From: Saprospiraceae bacterium
Lineage (GTDB): Bacteria > Bacteroidota > Bacteroidia > Chitinophagales > Saprospiraceae
Assembly (NCBI GenBank): GCA_041392805.1
Contig: JAWKLJ010000002.1
Coordinates: 2,805,001 to 2,869,000 of the forward strand
Reading direction: 5' to 3'
Length of the DNA stretch: 64,000 nucleotides
A model generated the notes under the pieces. The model was not told the DNA's origin. It searched no databases and worked only from the letters and a program-made list of their open reading frames with translations. Each line of letters begins with the position of its first letter. The stretch's first letter is position 1. This document shows, piece after piece, positions 18,255-27,642 of the stretch. Both the position numbers and the translations under genes were made by a program.

Positions 18255-18809
18255 GTGAATCAGAAACTAAAAACAACCATAGAATTTACGAAAAACCTAT
18301 TTGTTACAGGTGCCTTTATGGAAACGAGTAGGAAAGTAGAACTCGAAATTTGTAGGCACCTTCCAAGTGGAGATAACAAAGTCATTGTGGAGTATGGGAT
18401 GGGGCATGGCAATATTACCCTGGAAATACTAAAAAGAATCTCACCAACCTCAAAATTATACGCTTTTGAGGTGAAAAAAGAATTTTGTGATCATGTCCAA
18501 AACACTATAAACGATGACAGGCTGATCATCATTAATGATGGGGCTGAAAATGTAAAGGCCCATTTAAAAGAGGAGGTTCACGCCGTTATTGCATCGATTC
18601 CCTTTTCTTTTTTTTCTAAAGAGAAAGGGCTTGGGATTATTCAAGATTCGTATGATTTACTTGTTCAGGACGCCTATTACAGTCAAGTCCTATATACCAA
18701 GTTCAATTTCAAAAAATTCAAGGAAATATTTGAGCATTGTAAAATGACAAAATTGCCAAATATCCCTACAGAGTACATTTACCACTGCCAAAAGAAGGGA
18801 ACTAAGTAA
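18255..18809 (+). CDS. Class I SAM-dependent methyltransferase, phospholipid N-methyltransferase-like
   Basis: 184 residues starting at a GTG (18255). The first residues, MNQKLKTTIEFTKNLFVTGAF, align with the start of small methyltransferases of the PmtA/rRNA-dimethylase type. The SAM-binding motif I is VIVEYGMGHGNIT (about 43-55, the usual form being ELGxGxG) and an acidic residue at the end of strand 2 (AFEVKKEF) would hold the ribose. VIASIPFSFF takes the place of the NxPF-type substrate motif of dimethylases. It is cytoplasmic, with no signal. It ends 5 bp before the GH43-like gene, so co-transcription is likely although no functional link is evident. The substrate is not established. Confidence 0.8.
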   Translation: MNQKLKTTIEFTKNLFVTGAFMETSRKVELEICRHLPSGDNKVIVEYGMGHGNITLEILKRISPTSKLYAFEVKKEFCDHVQNTINDDRLIIINDGAENVKAHLKEEVHAVIASIPFSFFSKEKGLGIIQDSYDLLVQDAYYSQVLYTKFNFKKFKEIFEHCKMTKLPNIPTEYIYHCQKKGTK

Positions 18810-18814
18810 ATATT

Positions 18815-20614
18815 ATGCGAAAACAGCACTTTATCCTTTACGCTTGCTACCTGTTAACCATTTTTACACTACAGGGCCAAAATAAGACCTATAAGACTTA
18901 TTGTAATCCGCTTGATATTGACTATTCCTACATGTCCCATAACAGGAGCAGCAGCGATGTTTCCTATCGATCCGGGGCCGACCCGGCAGTCGTGAATTTC
19001 AAAGGCAAATATTATATGTTCGTCACCCGATCACATGGCTATTGGGTTTCTGACGATATGAGCAATTGGTCCTTTATCCGACCGCAGAGCTGGTATTTTA
19101 ATGGGTGTAATGCTCCCGCAGTGGCGGTTAAGGGTAATTCCCTCATTGTGCTAGGCGATCCCTCAGGCGCTGGTGCCGTCATAGAGACAGACAACCCTGA
19201 ACTGGGAGATTGGAAAACGAATTACGCGGTCATCAACGTTCCGCATGGTGTCCAGGATCCCGACCTATTTGTAGACGATGATGGGAAAGTATATTTATAC
19301 GAGGAATCATCCAATACCTATCCTATTCATGGTATTGAATTGGATGCTTATGACCATTATGTGCCGATTGGAAAGCAAACAGACCTATTCTCCCTGGTGC
19401 CTGAAGAACATGGCTGGGAACGCTTTGGACAGGACCATCGCTCGGACATTAAACCTTTTATTGAAGGACCATGGATGGTTAAACACAAGGACACCTATTA
19501 TTTGGAATATGGTGCACCAGGTACGCAATGGAACGTATATGCCGATGGTGTATATACCTCCAAACACCCGCTGGGCCCTTTTACCTATGCCCCTTACAAC
19601 CCTATTGCCTATAAACCTGGCGGCTTTTTAAAAGGCTCTGGTCATGGTAGTACGGTGAAAGACAACAATGGGAATTATTGGCACTATTCCACGATGGCCA
19701 TTTCCGTTAATTATAAGTTTGAACGACGATTAGGGATGTATCCGGCCGGATTTGAGGAGAACGGACAAATGTATGTGAATACCGCTTATGGCGATTACCC
19801 CCATTTTCTGCCAGGTACCGAGGTGGACAAGCACAAATACCGATTTACAGGGTGGATGCTACTTTCTTATAAAAAACCGGTCAGTACCAATGCTAAGCCC
19901 ATAAACCAAAAAATGAAGGTTGTAGATGAAAGTGATATAGGTTATATGCAGCAACAAATAACAGCATACGGCATCGATAAAATAAATGATGAGGAAATAC
20001 GCTCCCTTTGGGTGTCACATAGTAATGCTGATTCGATCTATGTGGAAATTGACCTTCAAAAACCAATGAATTTGTATGCGCTGCAAATCAATTTTCAAGA
20101 CTTTAACAGTGATATTTTCGGCAGACCAGAGGGCTTAAAACAACAATTTGAAATAGTGGCTTCTATGGATGGTGTCCAATGGTATACCATCGCCGATTAT
20201 ACTGAAAATGAGCGCGATATGCCACACGCCTATATAGAATTACCACAAAAACAACTTGCTCGCTATGTGCGGTATAACCATAAATATTGTTCCACTACAA
20301 ACCTTGCCATTGCTGAATTCAGGGTTTTTGGCCAGGGACTTGGTGCTGCCCCTGCCGCTCCGCAAAACTTTCAGGCCAAAAGGGACACAGACCGCAGGAA
20401 TGCCTTCCTAAGTTGGGATGCAGACGACAATGCCACTGGCTATGTCATCTATTGGGGTATTGAAAAAGACAAACTGAACTTGTCCGCCATGATATATGAC
20501 AAGGCGGCTTATGAACTTAGGGCCTTAAATACGGATCAGGAATATTATTATCAAGTAGAAGCTTTTAACGAAAATGGAATTTCTATTAAAAGTCCTATTT
20601 TGTTTACACCCTAA
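18815..20614 (+). CDS. Secreted GH43-like glycosidase with discoidin-like and Fn3 domains
   Basis: 599 residues with a signal peptide (about 1-22, LLTIFTLQGQ). Residues about 45-350 form a five-bladed propeller of the GH43 type, with the expected acids: Asp56 (SGADPAVV) as likely base, Asp148 or Asp150 (VQDPDLFVDDDG) as pKa modulator, and Glu217 (IEGPWMVKHKDTYYL) as acid. A discoidin-like (F5/8 type C) region follows at about 385-505 and a fibronectin type III domain at about 510-598. GH43 enzymes remove arabinose, xylose or galactose side chains. No T9SS domain is present, so it is probably periplasmic or released by another route. It sits upstream of an oxidoreductase and near sulfatase, KduI and SusC/SusD genes, which fits removal of side chains from a uronate-rich glycan. 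The exact substrate is unknown. Confidence 0.86.
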   Translation: MRKQHFILYACYLLTIFTLQGQNKTYKTYCNPLDIDYSYMSHNRSSSDVSYRSGADPAVVNFKGKYYMFVTRSHGYWVSDDMSNWSFIRPQSWYFNGCNAPAVAVKGNSLIVLGDPSGAGAVIETDNPELGDWKTNYAVINVPHGVQDPDLFVDDDGKVYLYEESSNTYPIHGIELDAYDHYVPIGKQTDLFSLVPEEHGWERFGQDHRSDIKPFIEGPWMVKHKDTYYLEYGAPGTQWNVYADGVYTSKHPLGPFTYAPYNPIAYKPGGFLKGSGHGSTVKDNNGNYWHYSTMAISVNYKFERRLGMYPAGFEENGQMYVNTAYGDYPHFLPGTEVDKHKYRFTGWMLLSYKKPVSTNAKPINQKMKVVDESDIGYMQQQITAYGIDKINDEEIRSLWVSHSNADSIYVEIDLQKPMNLYALQINFQDFNSDIFGRPEGLKQQFEIVASMDGVQWYTIADYTENERDMPHAYIELPQKQLARYVRYNHKYCSTTNLAIAEFRVFGQGLGAAPAAPQNFQAKRDTDRRNAFLSWDADDNATGYVIYWGIEKDKLNLSAMIYDKAAYELRALNTDQEYYYQVEAFNENGISIKSPILFTP

Positions 20615-20644
20615 TTTTCTTTTTCTTTGGTAAAAATCTGCCGT

Positions 20645-22852
20645 ATGCCTGATGTTCATCGACTCAACCCGGCTTCTCGACGTCATTTCCTCAAGACCAT
20701 GGGAAGCCTCGCCATAACTCTTCCCTTTTGGCCTGGCTGTGCCTCGCCAGCACAAGAAAGAATTGATACTGTTTTAGAAGCCTTGCCAGGAAGTATGCGA
20801 GGGGCACCAAAGGTCAATGCTTGGCTAGAAGTATTAGAAAACGGTCGGGTGCGGATCTATAGCGGCAAGGTCGAATTGGGACAAGGAATAAGAAATGCCA
20901 TTAGGCAGGTCGCAGCGGAGGAACTATATATGGATTTAGACCAGGTGGAGGTAGTGTTGGCCGAAACGGGGCTCACCCCCAATGAAGGGTATACCGCGGG
21001 AAGTGGCTCCATTCAGAACAGCGCCATGTCAGTGCGTTATGCCGCCGCCGCCGCCCGAGAAAAATTGCTGGAATTAGCAGCAAAAAAATTGCAGCTAGGA
21101 TTGGAGGAACTTAGACTCAACAATGGTTTTATTACCACAAAAAACGGAAGAAATAAGCTCTCTTTCGCTGAAGTATTAGAGGGTCAACAAATCGAAGAGG
21201 ACGTTCCCTTAACCCTAAAACTAAAACCCAAAAGCGAATACCAATATGTAGGGAAAGCGATATCAAGGACAGACCTTGGCAAAATGGTAAAAGGGGAACC
21301 CTTATATATCCATGACCTCGATTTCCCCGACATGGTCCATGCCCGTGTTCTCCGTCCCCCAAACTATAAAGCGGAATTAGGTCACTTTGATGAAGCTGCT
21401 TTCAAAAACGAAGCCGAAGGCGTGTTGAAAGTCGTCAGGAACGGCCATTTTCTAGCGGTCATTACCACTGGCGAATACCAAGCAGAAAAAGCAGTGCTGT
21501 TACTGGAAAAACACACACAATGGTCAAAACCCGCTATTTTCCCCAAACAAAAAGACTTACCTCAATACCTCAAGGCGACCGCGAAGGAACCTGATGTCAC
21601 ACACGGAAAAGAAGCAATCATTGATCCAGCTACTGCAAAGCATGCTTTAAAAGCAAACTATTTTAAACCCTACACCATGCACGCTGCGATGGGGCCGACC
21701 TGTGCCATTGGCATGTACGACGGAGAAATACTGCATATTTGGAGCCATAGCCAGGGCATTTATCCGATGCGAGAAGGATTGGCAACCATGCTTGGAATGG
21801 AAGCCGCAAAAATACACATCATCAGTTCTCCCGGGTCAGGTGCCTATGGCCATACCGTAGCCGACGATGCCGCCGCCGATGCGGCCGTGTTGGCCATGGC
21901 TTATCCTGGGAAGCATGTGCGGGTCCGCTGGTCTCGGGCGGATGAGCATCGATGGGAACCTTACGGATCGGCGATGTTGATGGAATTGGAGGCAGGTGTA
22001 GGCGATGACGGAAAGCTCGTTTTTTGGCGGGCTAATATCTGGACAGATTCTCATAGTACCCGCCCCAATAAAGAGGCAGGAACACTACTTACTTCCCGTT
22101 ACCTCGATCCGCCTTTTGATATGACTAGCAGGGGCTATTTAGGGGGCGGCCATCGGAATGGCGATCCTTATTACGACATTCCACAAATGCAAGTGTTGGC
22201 ACATTACTTTGACGGTCCGTTGCGTGTTTCTTCCTTGAGAAGCCTGGGCGCTTTCGCAAATATTTTCGCGATAGAGTCTTTTATGGATGAATTAGCCGAA
22301 AAATCCGAGCAGGAGGCATTGGCATTTAGGTTAAAGCACTTGCAAGATCAACGGGCCATTGAGGTGATCCAGGAAATTCAGAAAATGACAGCTAGTCTAA
22401 GCCCTGGAAAAGAAGAAGGGATCGGTTTCGCCTTTTGTCGATATAAGAATAATGCGGCCTATTGTGCCATGGCCGCACAGGTCCATGTTGATTTGACTCA
22501 AAAGACGGTAAAGCTGCTAAAAATGTGGGTAGCAATAGATGTGGGTGAGGTTATTAATCTCGATGGCATTAAAAACCAGGTGGAAGGAGGAGTTCTGCAA
22601 GCCGCAGCCTGGACATTAAAGGAGGAAGTCACTTTTGATGAGTATGAGATTACCAGTATAGATTGGGTGTCCTATGAAATACAACGTTTTAAAGATGCGC
22701 CGGCAATAGAAGTAGCCGTGATCGACCGCCCCAATGAAGCGGCTATGGGTGGCGGAGAGGTCTCTACCCCTCCTGTTGCAGCTGCGATTTGTAATGCCAT
22801 TTATAGGGCTTGTGGGCAACGGGTGTATGCCTTGCCGGTGCGGCTTGCTTGA
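20645..22852 (+). CDS. Molybdopterin-binding xanthine-dehydrogenase-family subunit (IorB-like), orphan
   Basis: About 735 residues from ATG 20645; the frame also has a TTG six codons earlier, but the ATG starts directly before a twin-arginine leader (RRHFLKTMGSLAITLPF). The protein matches the large subunit of isoquinoline 1-oxidoreductase-type hydroxylases, with the substrate and molybdopterin domains spread over the length and the catalytic glutamate in MGGGEVSTPPVAAAI near the C-terminus. Such subunits need a small 2Fe-2S partner (IorA type). None lies next to this gene; the only one in the window is at 35628, beside a second large subunit. It follows the GH43-like gene after about 30 bp. 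It would act in the periplasm on an aldehyde or heterocycle; the substrate is unknown. Confidence 0.88.
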   Translation: MPDVHRLNPASRRHFLKTMGSLAITLPFWPGCASPAQERIDTVLEALPGSMRGAPKVNAWLEVLENGRVRIYSGKVELGQGIRNAIRQVAAEELYMDLDQVEVVLAETGLTPNEGYTAGSGSIQNSAMSVRYAAAAAREKLLELAAKKLQLGLEELRLNNGFITTKNGRNKLSFAEVLEGQQIEEDVPLTLKLKPKSEYQYVGKAISRTDLGKMVKGEPLYIHDLDFPDMVHARVLRPPNYKAELGHFDEAAFKNEAEGVLKVVRNGHFLAVITTGEYQAEKAVLLLEKHTQWSKPAIFPKQKDLPQYLKATAKEPDVTHGKEAIIDPATAKHALKANYFKPYTMHAAMGPTCAIGMYDGEILHIWSHSQGIYPMREGLATMLGMEAAKIHIISSPGSGAYGHTVADDAAADAAVLAMAYPGKHVRVRWSRADEHRWEPYGSAMLMELEAGVGDDGKLVFWRANIWTDSHSTRPNKEAGTLLTSRYLDPPFDMTSRGYLGGGHRNGDPYYDIPQMQVLAHYFDGPLRVSSLRSLGAFANIFAIESFMDELAEKSEQEALAFRLKHLQDQRAIEVIQEIQKMTASLSPGKEEGIGFAFCRYKNNAAYCAMAAQVHVDLTQKTVKLLKMWVAIDVGEVINLDGIKNQVEGGVLQAAAWTLKEEVTFDEYEITSIDWVSYEIQRFKDAPAIEVAVIDRPNEAAMGGGEVSTPPVAAAICNAIYRACGQRVYALPVRLA

Positions 22853-22938
22853 GCATCCTTCTTATTCCGCTGCGTAACCCTAGGTTTAAGTTACACAGAG
22901 ATACGCGGAGGAATAGAGAACGCGGAGGTTTTTAATGA

Positions 22939-24522
22939 TTACGCTTTTTCCACCTTTCTCCTACCCTTTTCAACCACAAAACTGGCGCGTGTAATCAAAG
23001 GTGCGCCTGGTTTGGAGACATATTTTACCGCCTGGTAATCGCTCCGCCATTCGGTCGGAGTGACTGTACACTTGACATAACCGCGTTCTCGCGAATGAAA
23101 TTTCAAACAAGGGTTATCCCGCATGATCCCTTCCAGGTTATCCGGGAAAAGCGATCCATCTCCGCCGGATGTAATAGAAGTTCCTACAAACTCTGCAGCC
23201 ACGGTTTTCTCTTCAGGCCGATCATAATCAACTTTAAGTTCATTGACCCAATTAGAGTGGATATCTCCCGTCAGTACAATCGGATTGCTAATGCGTTCAT
23301 TCCCCAAAAACTCCATCAATCGCCTTCGACTGGCATCATATCCCGGCCACTGGTCAACAGAGTAGCTTTTGCCCTCTCCGGCATCTCGATCAATGCCTGC
23401 CATCATGACTTGTTGTGCCAGTACATTCCACTGAGATTTTGACCTTTTTAATTGCCTGGCCAACCATTTTTCTTGCTTAGCGCCCATCATCGTTGCTTTG
23501 GGATTAAATGCTTCGTCACAAAGTGGGCCACTTTTATCGCCGCAAGGTTGGTCGGTTCGATATTGCCGGGTATCCAGGACATCGAATTCGAGTAAGCGAC
23601 CGAAATTCAGGTTGCGATACAATTGCATATCTGGACCATGGGGTATGGCCGCTCTTCTCAACGGCATATGCTCATAATAAGCTTTGTAGGCATTCGCCCG
23701 TCGCAGTAAAAAGGCTTCCTTGGCAATACCCGGTTGTTCCGAAACTGCATTCGCATAATTATTATCAAACTCATGGTCATCCCAGGTCAAAATCCAGGGA
23801 ACGGCCGCATGGATGGCCTGAAGAGCTGGATCCATCTTGTATTGAGCAAGGCGTTGTCGGTAATCATCGATCGAATTGATTTCATTCCCAATATGCTTTC
23901 GTACACGGCCATCTTGTCCGGCGTATTCATAGATATAATCACCTAGATGAACGACCAGATCAATGGGTTCTTTCACCATGTGTTCATAAGCAGTAAAGTA
24001 GCCCGTTTCGAAATGCTGGCATGAGGCAAAAGCAAACTGAAATTTGCTGGCCATGACATTTTTAGCAGGTGCAGTCCGTGTCCGCCCGATGGGGCTGACT
24101 TCCCCTCCAGCTTTAAACTGGTAAAAATACCAACGATCTGATTCCAAACCTTTCACCTCCACATGTACCGAATGAGCCAACTCCGGGGTGGCAATATGTT
24201 GTCCCTGAGCAACTACCTGCGACATCTTTTCATCCTTGGAGACCATCCAGTCTACCGCCACATTCATCAATGGCATGCCGCCACCTTCCATTGGCTTTGG
24301 GGCAAGGCGCGTCCATAGGACAAAACCATCCGCTGCTGGGTCCCCGGAAGCAACACCCAGCTGGAATGGGTAATCCAAAAAACTGCTGCGCTTTCGTACC
24401 AATGATTGCAGGGGCTGGCCAATTAAAAATGGCCAGGCAGCCATGGAATAAATGCCAGTGCGCAAGAAATCACGGCGATGTTGGTTATGTTTTAGCAAAA
24501 ACTTTAATTGGTCTTCCGACAT
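22939..24522 (-). CDS. phoD: PhoD-like alkaline phosphatase/phosphodiesterase
   Basis: About 527 residues from ATG 24522. The frame reaches 17 codons further, but the ATG at 24522 gives the better leader, with a twin arginine at HRRDFLRTG followed by a hydrophobic run. An N-terminal Fn3-like PhoD_N domain (FQLGVASGDPAADGFVLWTR) is followed by the metallophosphatase domain with its signatures: FASCQHFETGYF, VVHLGDYIYEY, WDDHEFDNNYA and VLTGDIHSNW, which carry the metal ligands. PhoD enzymes release phosphate from phosphomono- and diesters outside the cytoplasm, often under phosphate limitation; I saw no Pho-box-like site. It is convergent with the oxidoreductase gene, with 86 bp between them containing a CACAGAGATACGCGGAGG-type Bacteroidota intergenic sequence. 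Confidence 0.93.
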   Translation of the reverse strand: MSEDQLKFLLKHNQHRRDFLRTGIYSMAAWPFLIGQPLQSLVRKRSSFLDYPFQLGVASGDPAADGFVLWTRLAPKPMEGGGMPLMNVAVDWMVSKDEKMSQVVAQGQHIATPELAHSVHVEVKGLESDRWYFYQFKAGGEVSPIGRTRTAPAKNVMASKFQFAFASCQHFETGYFTAYEHMVKEPIDLVVHLGDYIYEYAGQDGRVRKHIGNEINSIDDYRQRLAQYKMDPALQAIHAAVPWILTWDDHEFDNNYANAVSEQPGIAKEAFLLRRANAYKAYYEHMPLRRAAIPHGPDMQLYRNLNFGRLLEFDVLDTRQYRTDQPCGDKSGPLCDEAFNPKATMMGAKQEKWLARQLKRSKSQWNVLAQQVMMAGIDRDAGEGKSYSVDQWPGYDASRRRLMEFLGNERISNPIVLTGDIHSNWVNELKVDYDRPEEKTVAAEFVGTSITSGGDGSLFPDNLEGIMRDNPCLKFHSRERGYVKCTVTPTEWRSDYQAVKYVSKPGAPLITRASFVVEKGRRKVEKA

Positions 24523-24749
24523 TTTTTTTAAATATGGTGGTGAGCAATAAGTAGTATGATGTAAATTACGCAAGAATCTTCTTAATACATAATATTGTAA
24601 ATACCTATCTTCAATTGTTGGGTACGCGAAAAAGTTTCATCGTGTAAAAATAGTAAGCTTAGCAGATCAATTTTAATCGAGGACGCTAACTATTGATTAA
24701 ATTGCAGTTAACCAAGTTTTAAATTGTCTGCGAACCTAAAAAAAATCAT

Positions 24750-25745
24750 ATGGCCTACTCCTATTTGTTTATTCTCTTGACCTATTGTTTAGTGCCGACC
24801 CTCCATGCGCCAGAAAAACAGCCTCATATCAACTGGAAAGCAGTTTTCGAGGCGGTCCCGGAGAAGGCGGTGGCCAGTTTCAAGTTGTCGAACCGAGAGC
24901 AGTTGGTACTCCCAATGGGTGGAAAGTCATACCACCAGCAAGGTATTCAACGTTTGGAAGGGGGTGGCTGGGTTGTCAGTAGCAGCGCACAGGATCAGGG
25001 CTACCTTTATTTTACTTCGGCTGAGGGCGTTCTTCAAAATGTATGGACCATACCAGATAAATTGGTTCTATCAGATAGCAGCACTTCCTTGAAATACAAT
25101 CATCCTGGCGGCTTTCAAATCGTGAATAATATTCTTGCTATAGGGCTGGAAAATACAGACCACCGGCGAGAATCCTATGCTCGGGTCATCCTCCTGGATA
25201 TCTCTGATCCGATGGCGCCCCGGCACTTGTCTCACCTCGATATTGTGCGGCCAGCGGAGGAAGGGAAGGTCATGACGGCTGGCGCTGTTGCTATTGCGGA
25301 ATTAGAAGATCATTATCTCGTCATTGTAGGCAACTGGGACTCCAAACGTTTGGATTTTTACCAAACGAGCAGTAAGGACTTGATGAATGAACAAACCACC
25401 ATGTCGGCATGCCTAGGTAGCTGGTCGGCAGGGGAAGATGCTAAGCCCTATCAAAATATTAATGTTTATGGAAATAGGCTGGATGAGCTCTTCCTGATCG
25501 GTATGTACTCGCAGGAACGCACAGCGGATTGGGCAGACCTGTTTTCTCTCCAGGTCAAGGAAGACGCCTCCATTCAATGCACCAAAATAGCTGAAAAGTA
25601 TTTTTCTGGTAGTCGAACAGAGCCTCATTTTGTGCATGGATCAGGCACCTATTTTGATTCGGTAACGCAGGAACTTTGGTTCTTTTCTATTGCAGCCAAC
25701 CCGCAGCTTGGGGAGAGTTGGTGTCAGCGTTGGGGCGGGATATGA
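24750..25745 (+). CDS. Secreted protein of unknown function, possibly truncated
   Basis: 331 residues. A short signal sequence (MAYSYLFILLTYCLVPTLHA) is followed by repeating strand-rich stretches (GIQRLEGGGWVVSSSAQDQG, VILLDISDPMAPRHLSHLDI, HYLVIVGNWDSKRLDFYQT) that look like blades of a beta-propeller. I do not recognise a specific family. The gene ends abruptly in SWCQRWGGI at the exact edge of a repeat island that begins at about 25747, so the original C-terminus may have been lost or replaced when the repeats arrived. It is divergent from phoD (about 230 bp) and upstream of the sulfatase, with the repeat island between. Confidence 0.7.
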   Translation: MAYSYLFILLTYCLVPTLHAPEKQPHINWKAVFEAVPEKAVASFKLSNREQLVLPMGGKSYHQQGIQRLEGGGWVVSSSAQDQGYLYFTSAEGVLQNVWTIPDKLVLSDSSTSLKYNHPGGFQIVNNILAIGLENTDHRRESYARVILLDISDPMAPRHLSHLDIVRPAEEGKVMTAGAVAIAELEDHYLVIVGNWDSKRLDFYQTSSKDLMNEQTTMSACLGSWSAGEDAKPYQNINVYGNRLDELFLIGMYSQERTADWADLFSLQVKEDASIQCTKIAEKYFSGSRTEPHFVHGSGTYFDSVTQELWFFSIAANPQLGESWCQRWGGI

Positions 25746-25750
25746 GTTTT

Positions 25751-25806
25751 TTGGACGTGGTTTTTTTGGACGGGGAGGTATTGGAGTTAAAGAGGTATTG
25801 GAGTTT
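25751..25806. repeat. Repeat family C copy (GGACGTGG / GAGGTATTGGAG)
   Basis: T-rich stretch carrying TTGGACGTGG and GGACGGGGAGGTATTGGAG, then AGAGGTATTGGAG. The same words recur at 33828, 38358, 38973, 39042, 43879, 59831, 59971 and 60390. It begins 5 bp after the stop codon of the preceding gene. A perfect 14-bp palindrome, CGAGCTTAAGCTCG, follows at 25851-25864 and resembles CGAGCTCCAGCTCG at 38507 and 38691. Confidence 0.75.
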
Positions 25807-25934
25807 TTTTTCTATTGCATTGTCATTTTGATTGACATAGCCATTCACGCCGAGCTTAAGCTCGCAACGCGAACGGAGCCTAGTTAAGGCAGGTCCGTAG
25901 CTGGTTTACAAAAGCGCATAAAAGGAGAACGACT

Positions 25935-26103
25935 CAGCGACACAGGTGACACAGGAGGCATTGAATTTGCCATTGAATTTGTCATTGAAATTGCCATTGA
26001 AATTGCCATTGAATTTGCCATTGAAATTGCCATTGAATTTGTCATTGAATTTGCCATTGAAATTGTCATTGAATTTGTCATTGAATTTGCCATTGAATTT
26101 GCC
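25935..26103. repeat. Anchored 12-bp minisatellite (family D, longest copy)
   Basis: An anchor, CAGCGACACAGG with GACACAGGAGGCATTGA, is followed by exactly twelve consecutive 12-bp units (25960-26103), each of the form ATTGAAwTTGyC. The anchor with shorter or more degenerate arrays recurs at 38574-38653, 38758-38837 (both inverted), 59891-59957 and 60056-60110. The array ends 56 bp before the sulfatase start codon, so a change in copy number would alter the spacing of the sulfatase leader. The units are multiples of three and free of stop codons, but no start codon leads into them, so translation is unlikely. Confidence 0.85.
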
Positions 26104-26159
26104 ATGAGGCGTGCTTTTTTGGACTTAAAGGAATCGAAGAAAAGATATAATTATATAAC

Positions 26160-27623
26160 ATGATGAAGACTTGGATTTACCTTTCGTTATTTACCCTGGC
26201 ACTTGGGACCTCTGCTTGTGATTCACCAGATGAACCTAGGCCCAACATCGTTTTTATCCTTGCTGATGATATGGGGTGGGCCGATTTGCCCGTTTATGGC
26301 AACCGCTTCAATGAAGCGCCGAATATTACCCAACTGGCCAATGAAGGGATGCGGTTTGATAATGCCTATGCGGCCTGTCCGGTTTGCTCCCCTACCCGCG
26401 CCAGTATTCAATCGGGGCAATATCCCGCCAGGGTGGGCATAACTGATTTCATCACCGGTCATTGGCGACCTTTTGAAGAAGTTATCGTTCCCATCAACCG
26501 GACCCAATATTTGCCTTTGGAGAATATCACCTTTGCCGAAAAGCTAAAAGAGGCCGGCTATGCTACAGGGTATTTTGGCAAGTGGCACCTGGGAGGTGGC
26601 GAACACATTCCTACCAATCAAGGCTATGACGAGCAGGTCGTTTATAATGGAGGCGGATTTTTTGAATATGGGCAAAGGATGAACCCTCCCCAGGATTTTC
26701 CGAAGGAAAAGGTGTTGTCGGAAGCACTAACAGATTTAAGTGTTTCTTTCATAGAACGCCATAAGGATCAACCTTTTCTACTATTCCTCGCTCACTATGA
26801 CGTGCATGTACAATTGGATGCCCAACCCGAATTAATTGATAAATACCTGAAAAAAGAAAAAGCGCGGGATTATCCGTCGAATGCAGTATATGCCGCCATG
26901 GTTGAAAATGTGGACCAAAGTGTTGGGCGAATTGAGAAAAAGCTCGCAGAACTTGGGCTTGCAGACAACACGATCGTTATCTTTTTTTCCGACAATGGGG
27001 GGCTCATCAGTCGTTTTGATAAAATTCCCTTACATGCGACTTCAAAACAATACGTCTATGAAGGCGACACGATGCAATACATCGCCTCCTCCAATGCCCC
27101 GCTTCGGGCCGAAAAAGGAACCGTGTATGAAGGCGGCATTAGGGAGCCCTTTATTGTGAAATGGCCCGGCAAGATAAAACCTGGCACCCTGAATCATTCA
27201 ATTGTTTCAAGTGTAGACTTTTACCCCACCTTCCTGGCATTGGCGGGTGTGGAGCCGAGTCCAAGCCAACCCTTGGATGGCATCAGCTTGGTGAACACAT
27301 TTAGGGAAATAGAAGGGGACAAGGAACGCCCCATCTTTTGGCATTACCCTGTTTATCACCATGCTGTCCCTGCCAGTGTGGTGCGGAAAGGCGATTACAA
27401 ACTTATAGAAAACCTGGTGGATCGCTCCCTTGAATTGTATAACCTAAGCGAGGATATCTCAGAAAAAAACAACCTGGCAAAGGTGGAGCCAGAAAAGGCC
27501 GCAGAGCTATATGCGCTTCTAAAAGATTGGCAAAAGGAGGTGAAGGCAGCCTTTCCCGTAGCAAATCCGGATTTTGATCCTTCCAGAAGACTGGAATGGG
27601 GGAAGCATCCTGATAATAAATAG
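26160..27623 (+). CDS. S1-family sulfatase (arylsulfatase-like), lipoprotein
   Basis: 487 residues (or 486 from the second of two adjacent ATGs). Residues 1-20 form a leader ending in a lipobox-like TSAC with Cys20, so the enzyme is probably a lipid-anchored periplasmic or surface protein. The metal-binding DD pair is in NIVFILADDMGW (about 35-37) and the sulfatase signature CSPTR is at 76-80, where Cys76 must be converted to formylglycine. YFGKWHLGG (about 139-147) and FFSDNGG (about 279-285) complete the active site. It removes sulfate esters from a glycan. It lies just after the minisatellite and is convergent with kduI, the enzyme for unsaturated uronates, so a sulfated uronic-acid polymer is a likely target. 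No visible maturase of the right type is in the window. Confidence 0.94.
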   Translation: MMKTWIYLSLFTLALGTSACDSPDEPRPNIVFILADDMGWADLPVYGNRFNEAPNITQLANEGMRFDNAYAACPVCSPTRASIQSGQYPARVGITDFITGHWRPFEEVIVPINRTQYLPLENITFAEKLKEAGYATGYFGKWHLGGGEHIPTNQGYDEQVVYNGGGFFEYGQRMNPPQDFPKEKVLSEALTDLSVSFIERHKDQPFLLFLAHYDVHVQLDAQPELIDKYLKKEKARDYPSNAVYAAMVENVDQSVGRIEKKLAELGLADNTIVIFFSDNGGLISRFDKIPLHATSKQYVYEGDTMQYIASSNAPLRAEKGTVYEGGIREPFIVKWPGKIKPGTLNHSIVSSVDFYPTFLALAGVEPSPSQPLDGISLVNTFREIEGDKERPIFWHYPVYHHAVPASVVRKGDYKLIENLVDRSLELYNLSEDISEKNNLAKVEPEKAAELYALLKDWQKEVKAAFPVANPDFDPSRRLEWGKHPDNK

Positions 27624-27642
27624 TTGAGGGTTGAACACAAAT

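Noticed and set aside
25884..26105. A 73-codon frame with MANSMTNSM-type repeats
   Set aside because: It is the minisatellite read on the minus strand. The same kind of frame appears at each family D copy (38760 and 59729). No conserved context or ribosome site supports translation.
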